A DNA stretch of 64,000 nt. Source: Aldrovandia affinis (lineage: Eukaryota; Chordata; Actinopteri; Notacanthiformes; Halosauridae). Shown here piece by piece: positions 1-12,243 of the stretch; positions within the stretch are counted from its first letter, which is position 1, and each line of letters opens with the position of its first letter. The notes beneath the pieces were generated by a model. It was not told the DNA's origin and ran no database searches. It saw nothing but the letters and a program-made list of their open reading frames with translations. The position numbers and the translations under genes are program-made. The DNA lies in the NCBI GenBank assembly GCA_029706075.1, contig JAINUG010000055.1, forward strand, positions 5,451,839 through 5,515,838, in the 5' to 3' direction.

Positions 1-500
1 GATTCAATTAATCAAGGTCTTGACTGGGTTATTAGTTGAATTGGGTATTGCAGTACTGGGCTAGAACAACAGCCCTGCACCCACATCAGATGAGACTAGG
101 GACTGCTTTAACTGCTTTAACTGTTTGGGGGGGTCAATTCCATTTCAATTCAGTCAAATTTCACGAAATGACTTGAAATTCAGTCCAGGAATTGGAAAAA
201 TGGCCGTAATGTTCAAGGAAGATTTTATTTTATTTCTTTAAATCAATGACTTACATTTCAATGAATTTCCTGAGAATTAACCTGCCCAACACTGCTTAAA
301 AGAATTTGAAAAAAGTGGATGTGCAGATGGACATCCAGGACAGGAAAAAGAAAGGGGTGGGGGTGAATTTTGGAGCAGTTTTCCGATGGAAACACCCACG
401 AAGGCTTGCAGGCCTTGGCCCCTCTCCAAGGTTTGAGTCAGCGTGTTAGTGTGCGGCGGCGCTCCTCTGCTCTCCTGCTGGGCTCCCGTCTCAGGGCCAG
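1..500. other. Non-coding flank, no feature seen
   Basis: AT-rich single-copy-looking DNA with a short G run near 127-133. I see no exon, transposon end or tandem array before the minisatellite that begins near 501. Confidence 0.5.
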
Positions 501-721
501 AAACACAACAACACGCCTGAGCCTTAACCATCTCCATCTTAACACACAAACAACAACACGCCTGAGCCTTAACCATCTCCATCTTAACACACAAACAACA
601 ACACGCCTGAGCCTTAACCATCTCCATCTTAACACACAAACAACAACACGCCTGAGCCTTAACCATCTCCATCTTAACACACAAACAACAACATGCCTGA
701 GTTCTAACCATTTCCATCTTA
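501..721 (+). repeat. 45-bp minisatellite, block 1 (5 units)
   Basis: The marker acacgcctga (one copy acatgcctga) recurs at 511, 556, 601, 646 and 691, exactly 45 bp apart, inside a unit that also contains taaccatctccatctta and acacacaaac. Because 45 is divisible by three, several frames stay open across the array; these reading frames are artefacts. The same unit continues at 1616 and 2758, so this is one array split by two transposons. Confidence 0.95.
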
Positions 722-1615
722 TCTGACCTCGGTGCTGTGGGCAGTGGTGTCCCGCAGGGATCGGTGCTGGGACCTCTGCTCTTCCTTATTTACATAAATG
801 ATCTTGATATGGACGTTAGTAGCAAATAGTTAAATTTGCAGATGATGCTAAACGTGGGTTGGCAAACAGTTTGGAATCGACTAAAGTAATCCAAGATGAT
901 TTAAACAAAATCCAAGAATGGGCAGATACATGGCAGATGACATTCAATATTGCTAAATGTAAAGTTATGCATGTGGGAAATAAAAACATTAGACAGGAGT
1001 ATTTTATGGGAGGAGAAAAGTTAGTAGGTGTTCAATTTGAAAAAGACTTAGGCTTTGATCAACTACAATTCCTATCTGCATCAAAGCAGTGTGCTACAGC
1101 AGTTTAAAAAGCCAACAGGATGCTGGGATGCATAGCAAAAAGTATTGAGTGTAAATCAAAGGAGGTGATATTAATGTTATATAATGCCTTTGTCAGACCT
1201 CACTTAGAATTCTGTGTGCAGTTCTGAGCACCGCACTACAAGAAAGATATAGAAGCTCTTGAAAAAGTTCAAAGAAGGGCAACTAAACTGATACCTGGTA
1301 TGAAAGGTAAAAGTTATGATGATAGACTTACCAAAGGTGAAATACCAAAGATTTTTTAAGATAAGTTGGGTCAGCAGAACAAAAGGCCACAGGTGGAAAT
1401 TAGTTAAAGGCAAATTCCGCAAAGATATTAGGATGTTTTTCTTTACACCGAGAGTTGTCAATGCCTGGAACAGCCTGCCGGCTCAGGTAGTAGAGGCAGA
1501 AACACTTGGGCTATTAAAGTTCAGGCTAAATGCAGTACTAGATACTCTTTAGATTAGGACATGACGAGCCTAGATGGGCCAAACGGTCCGTTCTCGTCAT
1601 TATGTATTCTTATGT
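722..1615 (+). mobile_element. 5'-truncated CR1/L2-like LINE, reverse transcriptase 3' part
   Basis: Translation near 745-815 gives the reverse transcriptase motif [12 protein letters not shown] followed by YINDLD. At 859-960 it continues with DDLNKIQEWADTWQM and FNIAKCKVMHVG, and near 1380-1550 with the usual C-terminal end ([31 protein letters not shown]). The frame is broken by stops and an internal deletion around 1320, so the copy is dead. It ends in the 3' tail typical of this fish LINE group (gatgggccaaacggtccgtt then cttatgttctt). The insertion lies inside the 45-bp minisatellite. Clade assignment within CR1/L2/Rex is by general resemblance only. Confidence 0.85.
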
Positions 1616-1739
1616 TCTTAACACACTCCCAACAACACGCCTGAGTTCTAACCATCTCCATCTTAACACACTTCCAACAACACGCCTGAGTTCTAACCAT
1701 CTCCATCTTAACACACTCCCAACAACACGCCTGAGCCTT
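1616..1739 (+). repeat. 45-bp minisatellite, block 2 (3 units)
   Basis: The marker acacgcctga recurs at 1635, 1680 and 1725 with the same 45-bp spacing as block 1. The unit carries acacactcccaacaac instead of acacacaaacaacaac, so the two blocks have diverged slightly. Confidence 0.9.
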
Positions 1740-2757
1740 AAGGCCTCTACATGCTTCTGCGTAACTTGCGCGACATCTTTGCGGTTCGCGCTATGCAACA
1801 TCGCAAACTCTCTGCAATTTATACTTCTGCGCAACCTATGCGACATGGTGTCCTTACATTTCTGTACACTAGTAGGCGTAAATGTATTGAACAAGGTCGG
1901 TAAAGTTTTCATGAAAGCAAGGAAACTCCTGTACCCTCGAACTTCTTCAGCCAGTCTTTCCTGAAACTGGTTAATTTTATACCGTGTTGAACAAATGATG
2001 CGAGCTATCTATATCGCTCGCTACTGTTAGCAAGCTTTATTTGGCCGTCATACCAGGTTGCTAGCTAGCTAGCTAGCTAGATAGATATCGATAGTTTTGC
2101 TTAGCTAACGTTAACATCGATATATTCAGGTATGGTATGCAGCTGCCGACAACCATGTGTATCGCTGTATTACTGCACTGATCTCTTGTGCGAACTATGA
2201 TTGTTCTTACCATGTATTAATGCACATCTAGTAAGTTGCTCTGGATAAGAGCGTCTGCTGTATGCTTAAAAGAATTGATATGCACCCTGCTTTTTCTTTG
2301 TTTTGTTAGTTGAATATTCTGCGCATTAAGGTGTTGTAGTGACATGTTACATTTATATGTAATCTAAAGCACAACACAAAACATCTGTATATTTGCAACC
2401 TTAAATATATAATTTAGAATACGTGAAGACCACAGTCGATCCTTCGTTGTTTGCAGAATCTCCGAGTTTAATGTACTGTCAGTACAATAGACTTTAAAAC
2501 CTTTGAAAAAAGGAAGTACGCCTGTCATGAAAGCAGCTTGTGTGCGAACAACTCCCCTTTATAGCATTAAAATAATAGAGTAAATTAATGTGGAACAAAG
2601 GAACCAGCAGACGACTCTTGAAAAGAATGTTCATGTATTAAGGGAAATTAAGGATGGTCTTTTTCTGTCTTTTCACAGAATTTTTAAAAGTCACTGCTTT
2701 TATCTTTCTCCCCTAATCTGGATGGCGCGTCGCAGTCACTCAAGCATGTAGAGGCCT
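1740..2757. mobile_element. Non-autonomous PIF/Harbinger-like DNA element
   Basis: The ends are AGGCCTCTACATGCTT at 1740-1755 and its reverse complement at 2742-2757; similarity continues inward (cgcgacatc versus gatggcgcg). The element is flanked by TTA on both sides (1737-1739 and 2758-2760), and removing it rejoins a minisatellite unit. A 3-bp TTA/TAA target duplication with short inverted ends is characteristic of PIF/Harbinger. About 1.02 kb, with no transposase reading frame, so it would have depended on another copy. A SINE fragment lies inside it. Confidence 0.75.
2163..2262 (+). repeat. SINE fragment with shared LINE-type tail
   Basis: Contains catgtattaatgcacat and ends in ttgctctggataagagcgtc followed by tgctg. 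It matches, in opposite orientation, the copies at 23765, 37248 and 45500. It sits inside the Harbinger-like element. Confidence 0.75.
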
Positions 2758-2829
2758 TTAGCCATCTCCATCGTAACACACTCCCAACGACACGCCTGAA
2801 CTCTAACCATCTCCATCTTCACACACAAA
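2758..2829 (+). repeat. 45-bp minisatellite, block 3 (about 1.6 units)
   Basis: Carries gccatctccatcgtaacaca, then cacgcctgaactctaaccat and ctccatcttcacacacaaag. This is the part of the array displaced to the right by the Harbinger-like insertion. Confidence 0.85.
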
Positions 2830-4574
2830 GGGCTCTGTATTCCAGAGCACAACAGTCACCCCCTTCCCGTCGTCTGCGAAATGGCCTTTGCCGATTAGCG
2901 TTTAGGAATGCACACAGACTCTTCTCAACTGTACTGTGTGCGTTTGTTTTTTGTATGGCCTTATTGCCACCTTAGGGAAAGTGTGTGATTAATTCCTGGG
3001 CTTTCTGGCCTTCAGTACGTCACATTTTTTAAGTGGTAAACCTCTCCGTTGCCTGTCTCTCTCTTGCCGGCTGACGTAGGCGATTTGGCACAAACTCCCA
3101 TCCTCCACCAGAGTTGTCTGTACTTGTCTACACCTGTGGAGTCCTGCAGGATAAAACACATCAGTCAGGGAGGGGAATTTAATGTGCGCTGGCATATGAT
3201 TAGCACTGACGGTTGTACTGTTCAGTTTTATTATTGTCCTGTGTCAGATCAAGGAAAGTGTTTTTCTCTCTCTCCCTCCCCATATTCCATAAGCATCCAA
3301 TGGCTTTCAGAGGTAATTCATGTGGTCTGTTGTCTGTTCTGGTAGCGTCACGGCGTGTTTTGTTCTCATTCCCATCAGATTGGTAATGGATTAACAGTCC
3401 CATCACGAGAGCCATTCCAGTCAAAGGAAGTTCTTATGTTTCTAAGGCCTCACGTAGGTAACCACACGTTTGACGGGACGGTCACGTTGCTGGAAGAAGA
3501 GGTGGTCGTCCTGCTCCAATGAGGTGGTAAAAATGGGGAGGGGGGCAGAGGCGCGTCGTTTTCTTTCGTTTTGCGCCGGCAGTTCTGTGGAACCCATCTG
3601 GTGGTTTGGCGGCGACGGCAGGAGTGCGCTCCTTTTGAAGCGGAGAGCGCGGCATTTGAGTTATGGCACTGTTTCATGTCACGTTCGTCTCCAGCGTGAG
3701 GCTCAGTGCTGTCTGGGGGGGGGGGACAAACCTGTCAGTCTTCAAGGACATGAAAGGACATGCGTGGGTGCAGCGCCCGGGTTCGAGCGCATTGGGAATA
3801 CCAGGGATTGCTCAGAGCGCCGAGGCAGTCGGGGAACTTGTTAAATTCCTTTCGCCTTGTTCTTGTTTCAATGTGCCAAGTGTCTCCTTACCTTGCAATT
3901 ACCCCCTCCATTGTTTAAATGCATACTGAGGATTATCAAATGTCCTTTTTTAAAGACTAATACCTGGGATCAACTTGAGGAATCTTTTCACGCGGCAAGA
4001 GAAAAAAGAAAAGAAAATGAACAGGATGAAGCAACTGGATGAAGTGAAAAATCACGTTAAGACTTGTGTTGCATTTGGTTACAAAGGGGAAGGAAAATAG
4101 TGGAGACAAATGGAAAGTCTGGCATGGTTTATCCTGTCGTGACAGAGCAGTGTGATCTGTGCCCCCCCCCTCCCTCCTCCCGCCCCGTTTCCACCTCTGG
4201 AACTCCCGTCTACCTTTACATAAAAATCAAAACACACACAAAGGCCCTGCAAGGCAGACTTGGCACAGCCCCGTGCCCTGTGAAGACAGTTGCTTTGCTC
4301 ATGTTTGAGCTTTGGGGGCATTGGGGGTGGGGGGGAGAGAGAGTTGAAAAGCATGTTTCCTCTTTTCAACAGACCCGAGGAAAGATTGGCAGTGGGGGAG
4401 AAACTCCTACCGCTGCGGGGACCAGCTGTGACCTGCGCTTGTGTCCAGGTCTGGAATACGTCACTCCCGTTTTGACTGGAGGGAGTTGTCTGTGCTGGAC
4501 GAGGCCACTAAGCTGGAGTCTGAAATGCAGTTTTGGGCGATGAGTTCGCTGCAGTTATTGAGGGATGGGCTTTA
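2830..4574. other. Non-coding stretch, no gene supported
   Basis: Mixed-composition DNA with G and C runs (3716-3724, 4165-4174, 4328-4334). The open frames here have no recognisable domain, no supporting splice sites and no family resemblance, so I treat them as chance. Confidence 0.5.
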
Positions 4575-4645
4575 CTTCTTACATTTATGTATTTAGCAGA
4601 CGCTCTTATCCAGAGCGACTTACGAAAGTGCATACAGAAGAGGTT
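4575..4645 (-). repeat. SINE tail fragment
   Basis: tttagcagacgctcttatcc followed by agagcgacttac is the shared tail in minus orientation; little of the SINE body remains. Confidence 0.8.
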
Positions 4646-5621
4646 AGTCTACAAGGCGCACCCCTGTGAGTATGTGTCATTGCGTAACGCATCACGTTTC
4701 TTTTAAGTGCCATAGTCGGAGCAAAGGGAGTGTAGTGTTCAGGCGTTTTGGGCCTTTCATCTCAGTTTGAGGGAATGGCTACTTTGAGCTAAAAATACGA
4801 CGTGGGCATGAGTGGGCATTGGCCCCAGTGCCCCGTGAGCGTGTCCATCGATTGAGCACTAGAGCTGCTGCGTGATTATGGCCCTGTGTCATTAATCGGA
4901 TCACAGCCCAGGTTGGATACGTTTCACAGGTCGATGTTGTCATTTTGTGAAATGTATGAACGCTCAGCATCGACGCCGATAAATGCGGGCTGGCCCGTCA
5001 TCGTAGGGGAGGCAGCGGCGATTCTCTCTGCCAGCAGGGCGATATTACGACTGCTGGCCAGCAAGCCAAGAGCGCTCACAAGTGGGATTAAAGTTCATCG
5101 AGTGTATTTGGTGTTATCTGGTCATTATAATCTAGTATTCTACCACGGTGACTATTTTGCTAGTTTGATATTTGTGTATAGACGACTCATTTTTGAATGT
5201 GACAAATTTGCAGTTTGTCATCTTAAAATCTGACATCTTAAAATCACATAAAATACGTCCTTGTTGTTCACGTTTTGACATGTTTTATTTATGTTGATAC
5301 ATAATATGTTTTACATGCGAGTGGCGTTTCATAAAATATGTGTGCAACTGTTGAACTCATTTGACAACCTACAATAACTTCTAGAGCAACCAACCAACCA
5401 ACCTCATTGTTTTAATATTAACTTAATATTGTGCAGAATATATATATTTTTTTAATGACTTTGTTTGCCTGTTTTTCGTTTGCTTTCAGGTAGGGGAGAG
5501 GGGAAAAATGATTACAGTTTTTGTCCACAGGGCTGACAGAGGCAACCTCTCCCTGGAGCTAACTAACCGCATCCGTGGCCTTTCTGTAACCAGGACTGCA
5601 CCAAATAGTAGTAATGGCTCT
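4646..5621. other. Non-coding stretch, no gene supported
   Basis: AT-rich toward the end (5200-5460) with a short ccaaccaaccaacc run near 5389. No exon-like frame and no transposon ends seen. Confidence 0.45.
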
Positions 5622-5774
5622 GTATGGGTGGAGCTACAATTATCTGTCAATCGCTTACTTGGTTGAACCAATCAAAAGGTTTTGCTCTTCGCAACAAGTC
5701 ACAATGATCGATTCAAATCCAGGAATTACTGGTAGCATATGGTAGCTTCACCCATTGTTGGTGTCATGACACCT
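5622..5774 (-). mobile_element. Short foldback element (MITE-like), copy a
   Basis: gggtggagctac at 5626-5637 faces gtagcttcaccc at 5742-5753, giving an imperfect inverted repeat. Inside are tgaaccaatcaaaaggtttt and gctcttcgcaacaag, which recur in the opposite orientation near 36690-36760. The outer motif gtgtcatgacacc near 5761 resembles the gtcgtgacgcc beside the copies at 37079 and 63388. No coding capacity. Confidence 0.6.
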
Positions 5775-5929
5775 CTTTCACCCAATCACTACCAAGCCAA
5801 GTTTGTGGCTGGAGATTTTATCTTTGGCACATTTCTCGCCTGACCGGTGAGCCGCCATGGCCTGGTTGCAGTGTGGCCATGGAAACATGGCTGCCCTCCA
5901 CCAGAATTGGTGGTGGTGGCGATGATAGT

Positions 5930-6184
5930 GATAACTTCATTTCTATAGCACCTTTCGTACATTTGCAGCTCAAAGTTCTTCACAGAGATGAAAGACCTGT
6001 AATATAACAGACAACAGAAAGTATTGTAGAACAGAACAAAGACCGGGAATGTACCACACTTAACACAAATGACAAGCCTCAAACATGTTTAAAAAGGCAT
6101 TTAAAATGGTATAAAATACAGTTAAATGAAATGAAGTTAAACAAAAATAACAAAATTGAAATAAAATTAAATTAAAAGTTGAGC
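5930..6184. repeat. Old dispersed repeat plus A-rich tract
   Basis: cttcatttctatagcacctt and caaagttcttcacagagatg resemble a dispersed fish repeat, followed by an A-rich low-complexity run to 6180. The family is not identified. Confidence 0.45.
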
Positions 6185-6430
6185 TGAGGCCTCCCGGGTG
6201 GTCTAGTGGTTACAACGTTCAGCGCTGGCCACTGCGACCGGGGTTCGATTCCACCGGCCGCACCAGAGTCTGCTCTGGCTGGGAGTGCCACCAGGGGGCG
6301 GCAATTGGCTTGTCCGCCCAAGGGAGGGGGGAGGGAAGCCAACATCAAGTTTGATGCGTACAGGAGTGGCTCTGGAGTACCGGTGTTACGGTCGACAGCT
6401 TGGCGAGTGCCGTTCAGTTTGATGGTCAAA
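6185..6430 (+). repeat. tRNA-derived SINE, Glu-like head
   Basis: The head gtggtctagtggttacaacg followed by ggttcgattcc gives pol III A- and B-box-like elements. The body has gggagtgccaccagggggcg and gcaattggct, shared with copies at 27038, 39311 and 44909. The usual 3' tail (caaattgggagaaaa) is missing, so this copy is truncated or diverged at its 3' end. It is a retroposon, not a tRNA gene. Confidence 0.85.
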
Positions 6431-7649
6431 ATGAGGTCAAATCAGAAGTGAAGGAGCAGAAACGGTTACAGTCCTAACGTCAGCCTGTGCTTGCCTTCGT
6501 TCTGACCGTTGTCACCTGTGCTAATCCCGTGCAGACTACCTGTGTGTGGAGCTATTCGTGTCTGATGGTCATCCAAGTGTCCAGTGCTGTCTTGTCAGCA
6601 CCACGGCTCTCAGCGAAACAGTGTGGAGATTCTACTTCACCGATGCACGAATGACCCTGCCGAAATGCACATCCTCAATTTGAGAGCTTCCTGGAGGGCC
6701 TGCTTGATTTGGATCAGCTTTGGAAGTCGGGCGTCTAAAAAAGACAACTGTAAACATCATCTCTCCGGATTCGCATTCCTGGCTTAATTGCTCTTCGGTT
6801 CTCTCTCGCGTGTTTGGAATTTGTCGGCTGGCGCCTGGGCGCGTGACTCTCTGAGAGGCATGGCGGGCGAGCGAGATCGTTCCCCTGTGCGGGGGAGGCG
6901 TGGCCCACCTTCTGGTCGTCTCCTCTTCCTCACGAGTGCCCGAGGGAAGGAGGAAACTCCCGCGCCGCTTCGCAAAGCATGACCCTCAGGGTTTTCTGTC
7001 TCAGTCGTGAAGTGGGCAGCGATTCACCCTGAAAGAAATCGCTCTGGCAGCCGACGTCGGATGCTGAAACATTTACGCGTTGGCACGCTCACAGGAGACG
7101 CTATGCTCCATAAAAAGACTTCACGCTTTTTATTCATATCAATAATGGATGGAGCGGCGATGCCGGAGGGGCACCATGGCAACAGCTGAAAGCCGTGGGT
7201 TACGGTATCTCGGGGAGGACGAAGCTTGATATCTGAAATGAGCACGTGGTTGTGTGAGATTCGGAATGGGAGGAGCAGCAGCGTTGCTGGTTTTGCGCGT
7301 CGGAGCTGAGATGGAAAGCAGCTCCCTGATTTATCGCCGCTCGACAGGCTGTAAGTCTGGAGCGACAACCATTCACGTTTAGTCTTTTATGCACTGGCTT
7401 CCCCCGGGAAAAGAATGCACGCTGGCGCTTCAGCTGCAGAGGAGCCAGCCCTGTTATCAGCGTTACTCCACTGGCAGAGACGGGACAACAGGGTTTAATT
7501 TAACATGGCTCAAAACATCTGCCATAACGTATCATGTTGAGTATGTTATCTTATTATAAGTATAAGCATCTTTAAGTAAGACAAGTATAAGCATCTTAAG
7601 TAAGACATTACTTATAAGTAATAAGGAATATTATTATAATTTTTACATT
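6431..7649. other. Non-coding stretch with a GC-rich patch
   Basis: About 6790-6980 is CpG-rich (tggcgcctgggcgcgtgac, atggcgggcgagcgagatcg) but has no convincing exon; both-strand open frames there overlap and look like composition effects. Confidence 0.45.
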
Positions 7650-7960
7650 TTGTTAATTTTTTTGGCCCGTTTTGGAGCCAATGATACCCTCTAATTATTT
7701 TGATTAACCCTCCCCCACAAACTCGCTTCCTGTCTCTACGGGGCAAGCTGCTCTCCAGCGATGATCCGCCTCCTTCGAAACGGAACTCCCCTTCCCCCTT
7801 TCTGGAGGCACCCTTGTGTGCTTCACGGCGAGTTCGTGCCGACCACCCTCCCTCAGGAGCGGACAGCCAAATGCCGCCCCCAATCGAGGCTAACGGCCAG
7901 GGCCAGTCTGGAAAAGATGGGTTTCGAACCCTGATAGGTAGCTCACACTCGTACAGGGTT
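7650..7960 (-). repeat. SINE with long-arm tRNA-like head (minus)
   Basis: Read on the minus strand it has the B-box-like ggttcgaaaccc, the body with ggcggcatttggctgtccg, and an A-rich 3' end. It matches the copies at 28083 (plus) and 55175 (minus); the tail is degenerate. Confidence 0.75.
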
Positions 7961-8138
7961 ATAAGAGTATTATAAGAGTATGTTGCATGGCATGCACATT
8001 AACTGGGTTGATATTTAAGGGTTATCATCATCCAGACATAATGATGGTTGCAAAAACTAATAACTGCTCTTCCGTTGTGCAACATCTCGATACGTTTTGG
8101 CTGTGAACAGCTGTTCTGCTGTGCATTACGCTGAAGCG

Positions 8139-9103
8139 TACACTAACGGTCAAAAGTTTTATAACACCCCCATTTTCCAGCTTTTACTGAAATTTAAGCA
8201 GTTCAAGTCCAGTGAATAATCTGAAATGGTTCAAAGGTAAGCGGTAAACTGCCAGAAGTAAAAAAAAAATAATTTATATATATATATATTTTTTTACAAT
8301 TAAAAAAAAGTTTAGGTTACCAAAGACTGAAAAATAATGTACATTTTTTGGCAGTGAGTACTTTCCTACACCATCAAAAGGCACTTGGAAATTGGAGGAA
8401 ACTCTGACAGGAAGAGCTCTGGCAGACCCAAAGCCACAACAAAATCAGAAGACGGGTTTCTGAGTCAACAGCTTGTGTGATAGGCGGCTCACAGGACAAC
8501 AGCTTCAAGCACAGCTTAACACTGGTCGAAGTAAGGAAGTCTCAGTTTCAACTGTGAAGAGAATACTTCAAGCTGCAGGTTTGACAGGTCGAGTGGCAGT
8601 AAGAAAGCCATGCTAAGATGGCAAAATAAGAAAAAGAGGCTTGCCTGGGCCATGAAGCACCTCCAGTGGACTATTGAAGACTGGAAGAAGGTCTTTATGG
8701 ACCGATGAATCAAAAATGTCAATCTTCAGTTCATCACACAGGGTGTTTGTACGCCGTCGAGTAGGCAAAAGGATGGTTCCTCAGTGTGTGACACCAACTG
8801 TCAAACATGGAACAGGAAGTGTGATGGTCTGGGGCTCTTTTGCTGTATCCAGAGTTGGCGACTTGCACAGAGTGACTGTTAACCCACGTTAATCCATTAC
8901 TTGTTCCCTGAAAAGGGCCTTTTTTTATAACTGAAATTTACATTATTTTTCTGTTTTTGGTAACCTAAACTTTTTTTTTTAAACCACTGGCAGTTTACCG
9001 CTTACCTTTGTACCATTTCAGGTTGTTCACTGGACTTGAACTGCTTAAATTTCAGTAAAAACTGGAAAATGGGGGTGTTACAAAACTTTCAACCGGTAGT
9101 GTA
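8139..9103 (+). mobile_element. Tc1/mariner element (family 1), defective
   Basis: Bounded by TA and long inverted ends: acactaacggtcaaaagttt near 8140 and aactttcaaccggtagtgta ending 9103. The arms continue through acacccccattttccag and its complement. Inside are remnants of a Tc1 transposase: a degraded helix-turn-helix region near 8360-8600 and a fragment with SVMVWGSFA near 8818-8845. Stops and deletions throughout; the element cannot encode a working enzyme. Related copies are at 22798, 38510 and 51718. Confidence 0.9.
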
Positions 9104-10140
9104 TACCATTGGTTTTTGGAAATGGGATCCCTGGAGGTCATTTCATTCCCGATGTTTTGTGTCCTCGCTGGTGTTGCGTTTGAGTTCAGGCCTTGGCCAC
9201 AAGTTTCGTTTCCGTTTACAATTGCATCGTGGAGGCGAGGCACTTTGGGGGAGGGGCGGGGGCTATTCCCAACTCCCCAACTTCCCAATCGGCTGGCTGT
9301 CAAACAGTTAACAGACGGTTTACGTATAAGTTCCGACGCTCAACTCTTCAAGTGCGATAAACGTACGGAAAAATGCAGACAAGGCTGGGGACAGGGTACG
9401 GACAGCGCCTTCACCCCCTCGATCCGTGTCGATGTATGTTTGACGTATGATGTGCATGTAGTGGATGGTCGGTGAGGAGAAGCGTGGCTCCCGGGCAACT
9501 CCAGGTTGGCCCGCGGAGTTCTGGCTGAGTCGGAGACGGAAGGAGGACACGGACAGTGAGCCCAGCCAGCAGGCCGTCTCCGAACCCCAGTGGCTGCCTG
9601 CAGTGGGTGGCTGAGATATGGGGAGAATTCCTCGGATATTTCACATTGCAGGGCATCCCATAATGCACCAGTGCTGAACAGTGAATGACTGAAGGCTGTG
9701 TGAAGTGTTTATGAAGGCTCAGGGAGGGAGAGAGAGGGAGTTTTCTGGTGTCTGCCTGCAGGCACAGCTTCCCTGCCCAGCTCATACCGAAGGCGAGCAG
9801 GTGCTGCATAGACATTCTAAATGTGGCTAGACTTGTTCGCCACAGTGTTCAGCCCCTGCTGTGCATTATGGTGCTTTTTTGCAGTCCACTCCAGCTGTTA
9901 GTTCAAATTGCAGGCCGCTGGGAAAATGCTGAGGTTTGTGCATTTGTCGGTGCGCGCTTAGAAGATGCTTATTTACTTGCGAGCGTGTGTACGAGTGTAA
10001 AACGTACATCTGCGGAGGTGCTGTATTTGTTCTGGATGTGGGGTTTTTTTGGAGGGAGGAACAAAATGTTCCAAAAATTGCAATTGATCTTTATATGCAT
10101 GCGCATGTCCCCGTGCCGACGCATGGCGCATAAGTGGCAG
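9104..10140. other. Non-coding stretch, no gene supported
   Basis: Contains a GC-rich patch near 9225-9290 and ordinary mixed DNA. The open frames on both strands show no recognisable domain. Confidence 0.45.
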
Positions 10141-10352
<212 letters not shown>

Positions 10353-10573
10353 GTAAGTGAAAGTCTGAGTGTTCTGAATGCTCATCCAAAAGTATTTGAC
10401 AAACCGACAAGCGGAGAGCTAAAAAGCGAGCTCTACACATTGTGTAGTACAGGCCATCTTTCTAGAAGTTTCTGGCTGTTGGGTGGTTCGGCGTGCTGGC
10501 AGCCGGTGCTGGTCTCCTCGGGAGCATATGCACCTCACACTGTGGATCGAGTTCTACACGCCTTGCATATAGT

Positions 10574-10697
10574 CCATTAATACAGCTGGAGGTTTACTGA
10601 TTAAGCACGTTGCCGGGAATACCTGGGAATACACCTGGGAATCGAACCTGCAAACTTACAAGCCCAGTTCCCTAACCATTCCACTACACTGCCGCCC
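10574..10697 (-). repeat. V-type SINE, internally deleted (minus)
   Basis: Carries atacagctggaggtttactg, then cacctgggaatcgaacctgc and cattccactacactgccgcc. The central segment and tail are missing. Confidence 0.8.
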
Positions 10698-11039
10698 AAA
10701 CCCCAGAGCATTGTTAGTCTAACTCCTAGTACCTCCAGCCCTGCCTGCTTTCTGCCTGTTTTCATTCATAGAAACACTGTTTGTTTTTGGATACATCTTT
10801 CCAACTGTATCTTTTTAAGACAGATTTGATGACAGGCTTGATGACATTTTAAGCGTTGTTGAAAGGCGCTTCAATTTCAGATTCAGATTTGGATTTCAGA
10901 TGGGGCGCATCATAGACATTTTGAAAAGCAGAAATGGTATTTTCCCCCTTCCCAATGTTCACAGGCCAAAAATGCAGATCAGTGGTGGGAGCGAGTGGTT
11001 CCAGCTTCCTCATCTGAGGTTTTGTGTTTTCAAATAATA

Positions 11040-11275
11040 CTGCCAACATTACATTACACTGTTTAGACCGCTTACATTTCTTTACACAAAATCCATTTAT
11101 CCAGAACAACTTACAGTTGACATTTCTTAACACACGATCCATTTCTAGAGTTGGATATTTACTGAAGCAATTCAGGTTAAATACCAAGGGGACAGTGGCA
11201 GCACCCCACCTGGGAATCGTACCTGCAACCTTTGTGCTACAAGCCCAGTTCACTAACTACACCGCTGCCCTATAC
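11040..11275 (-). repeat. V-type SINE (minus)
   Basis: tttactgaagcaattcaggt, then cacctgggaatcgtacctgc and acaagcccagttcactaac identify the SINE in minus orientation. The tail side shows a repeated acatttcttaacaca-like segment, suggesting a small internal duplication. Confidence 0.8.
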
Positions 11276-12243
11276 TTCCAAAGCCAGCAGGAGTTGCTAG
11301 TGGTTGTACGTGTGGAGCTGTGTGGAATCTGTCCCATCCAGTGAGAGACTATATTTAGGCCTCGTTCATTTGGATCAGATCACACACTACCCTGTGAGCT
11401 TACCAGAGAGGGAGTCACCTTGGGAATGGATGCACCTCGTACAGATAAGGTCAGTTACATGCAGTGTTTTAGCGGAGGAGCTGAAAATGCAGGGGAACAA
11501 ACATTTGGGCTCGACCGATTCCTTCAGCGCGCTTCGCTTTAACCCGTGGGGGCAGAGTTTTAGAACTCAGCGAAGCACAGCGGGTGCGTTCAGGTATCGG
11601 TGGAAACAAAGCGCAATCGATAAATGGAACGGTCTAAAACAGGGCTGTGCAATCCCAGGCCTCGAGGGCAGCAGTGTCTGCAGGCATTCGCTCCAACCAC
11701 GCACTACCCCACACGATTTCAATAATTACTTTACATCCTTGGTCCAGGAGGCGAGCTAATAAGTGAGATCAAACCCGCTTTTATCCACAATGCAAGTAAC
11801 ACCAGCGCAAAGTCATGGGAAATCGCTAGTGGGCATGAGCTGTTGTTCTGGGGTGTCAGTTTGAGGGGGCACCATCACTTGCACTGTCTGGACTCAGAGA
11901 CACGAGAGCCAAGCTTGAGTACAGATCTGCTCGAGTACAGGATGTGAACCTCCAGCTAATAGCGCGATGCGATACATTTTCCTAGTAATAATTGTTAATG
12001 TGGCCCAGTTTGGACAGAAATCTTTTGACTGGAAAGGGGGAAAAATACTTCTGAGAGATTAGAGTGTTCAGTATCCCATTATTGGGCCTGCAACACTCAT
12101 ATTTTTCAGTGTTGCGTGGTTACGATTGTCACCATGTTCACAAAGACGTGAATTGTGTGTTGTCAATTCAGTTGGAAGGAGTTTGAACTTTTATTGCAAA
12201 CAGCCAAATGCTCATTGACATTTGAACTTTAGTAAACTGTTAA
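11276..12243. other. Non-coding stretch with an old dispersed repeat
   Basis: About 11640-11765 (gcaatcccaggcctcgaggg) looks like a dispersed fish repeat of unknown class. Nothing else recognised. Confidence 0.4.

Noticed and set aside
438..726. Repetitive proteins on both strands
   Set aside because: The 45-bp minisatellite unit is a multiple of three, so all frames stay open; no start context, splice sites or domain.
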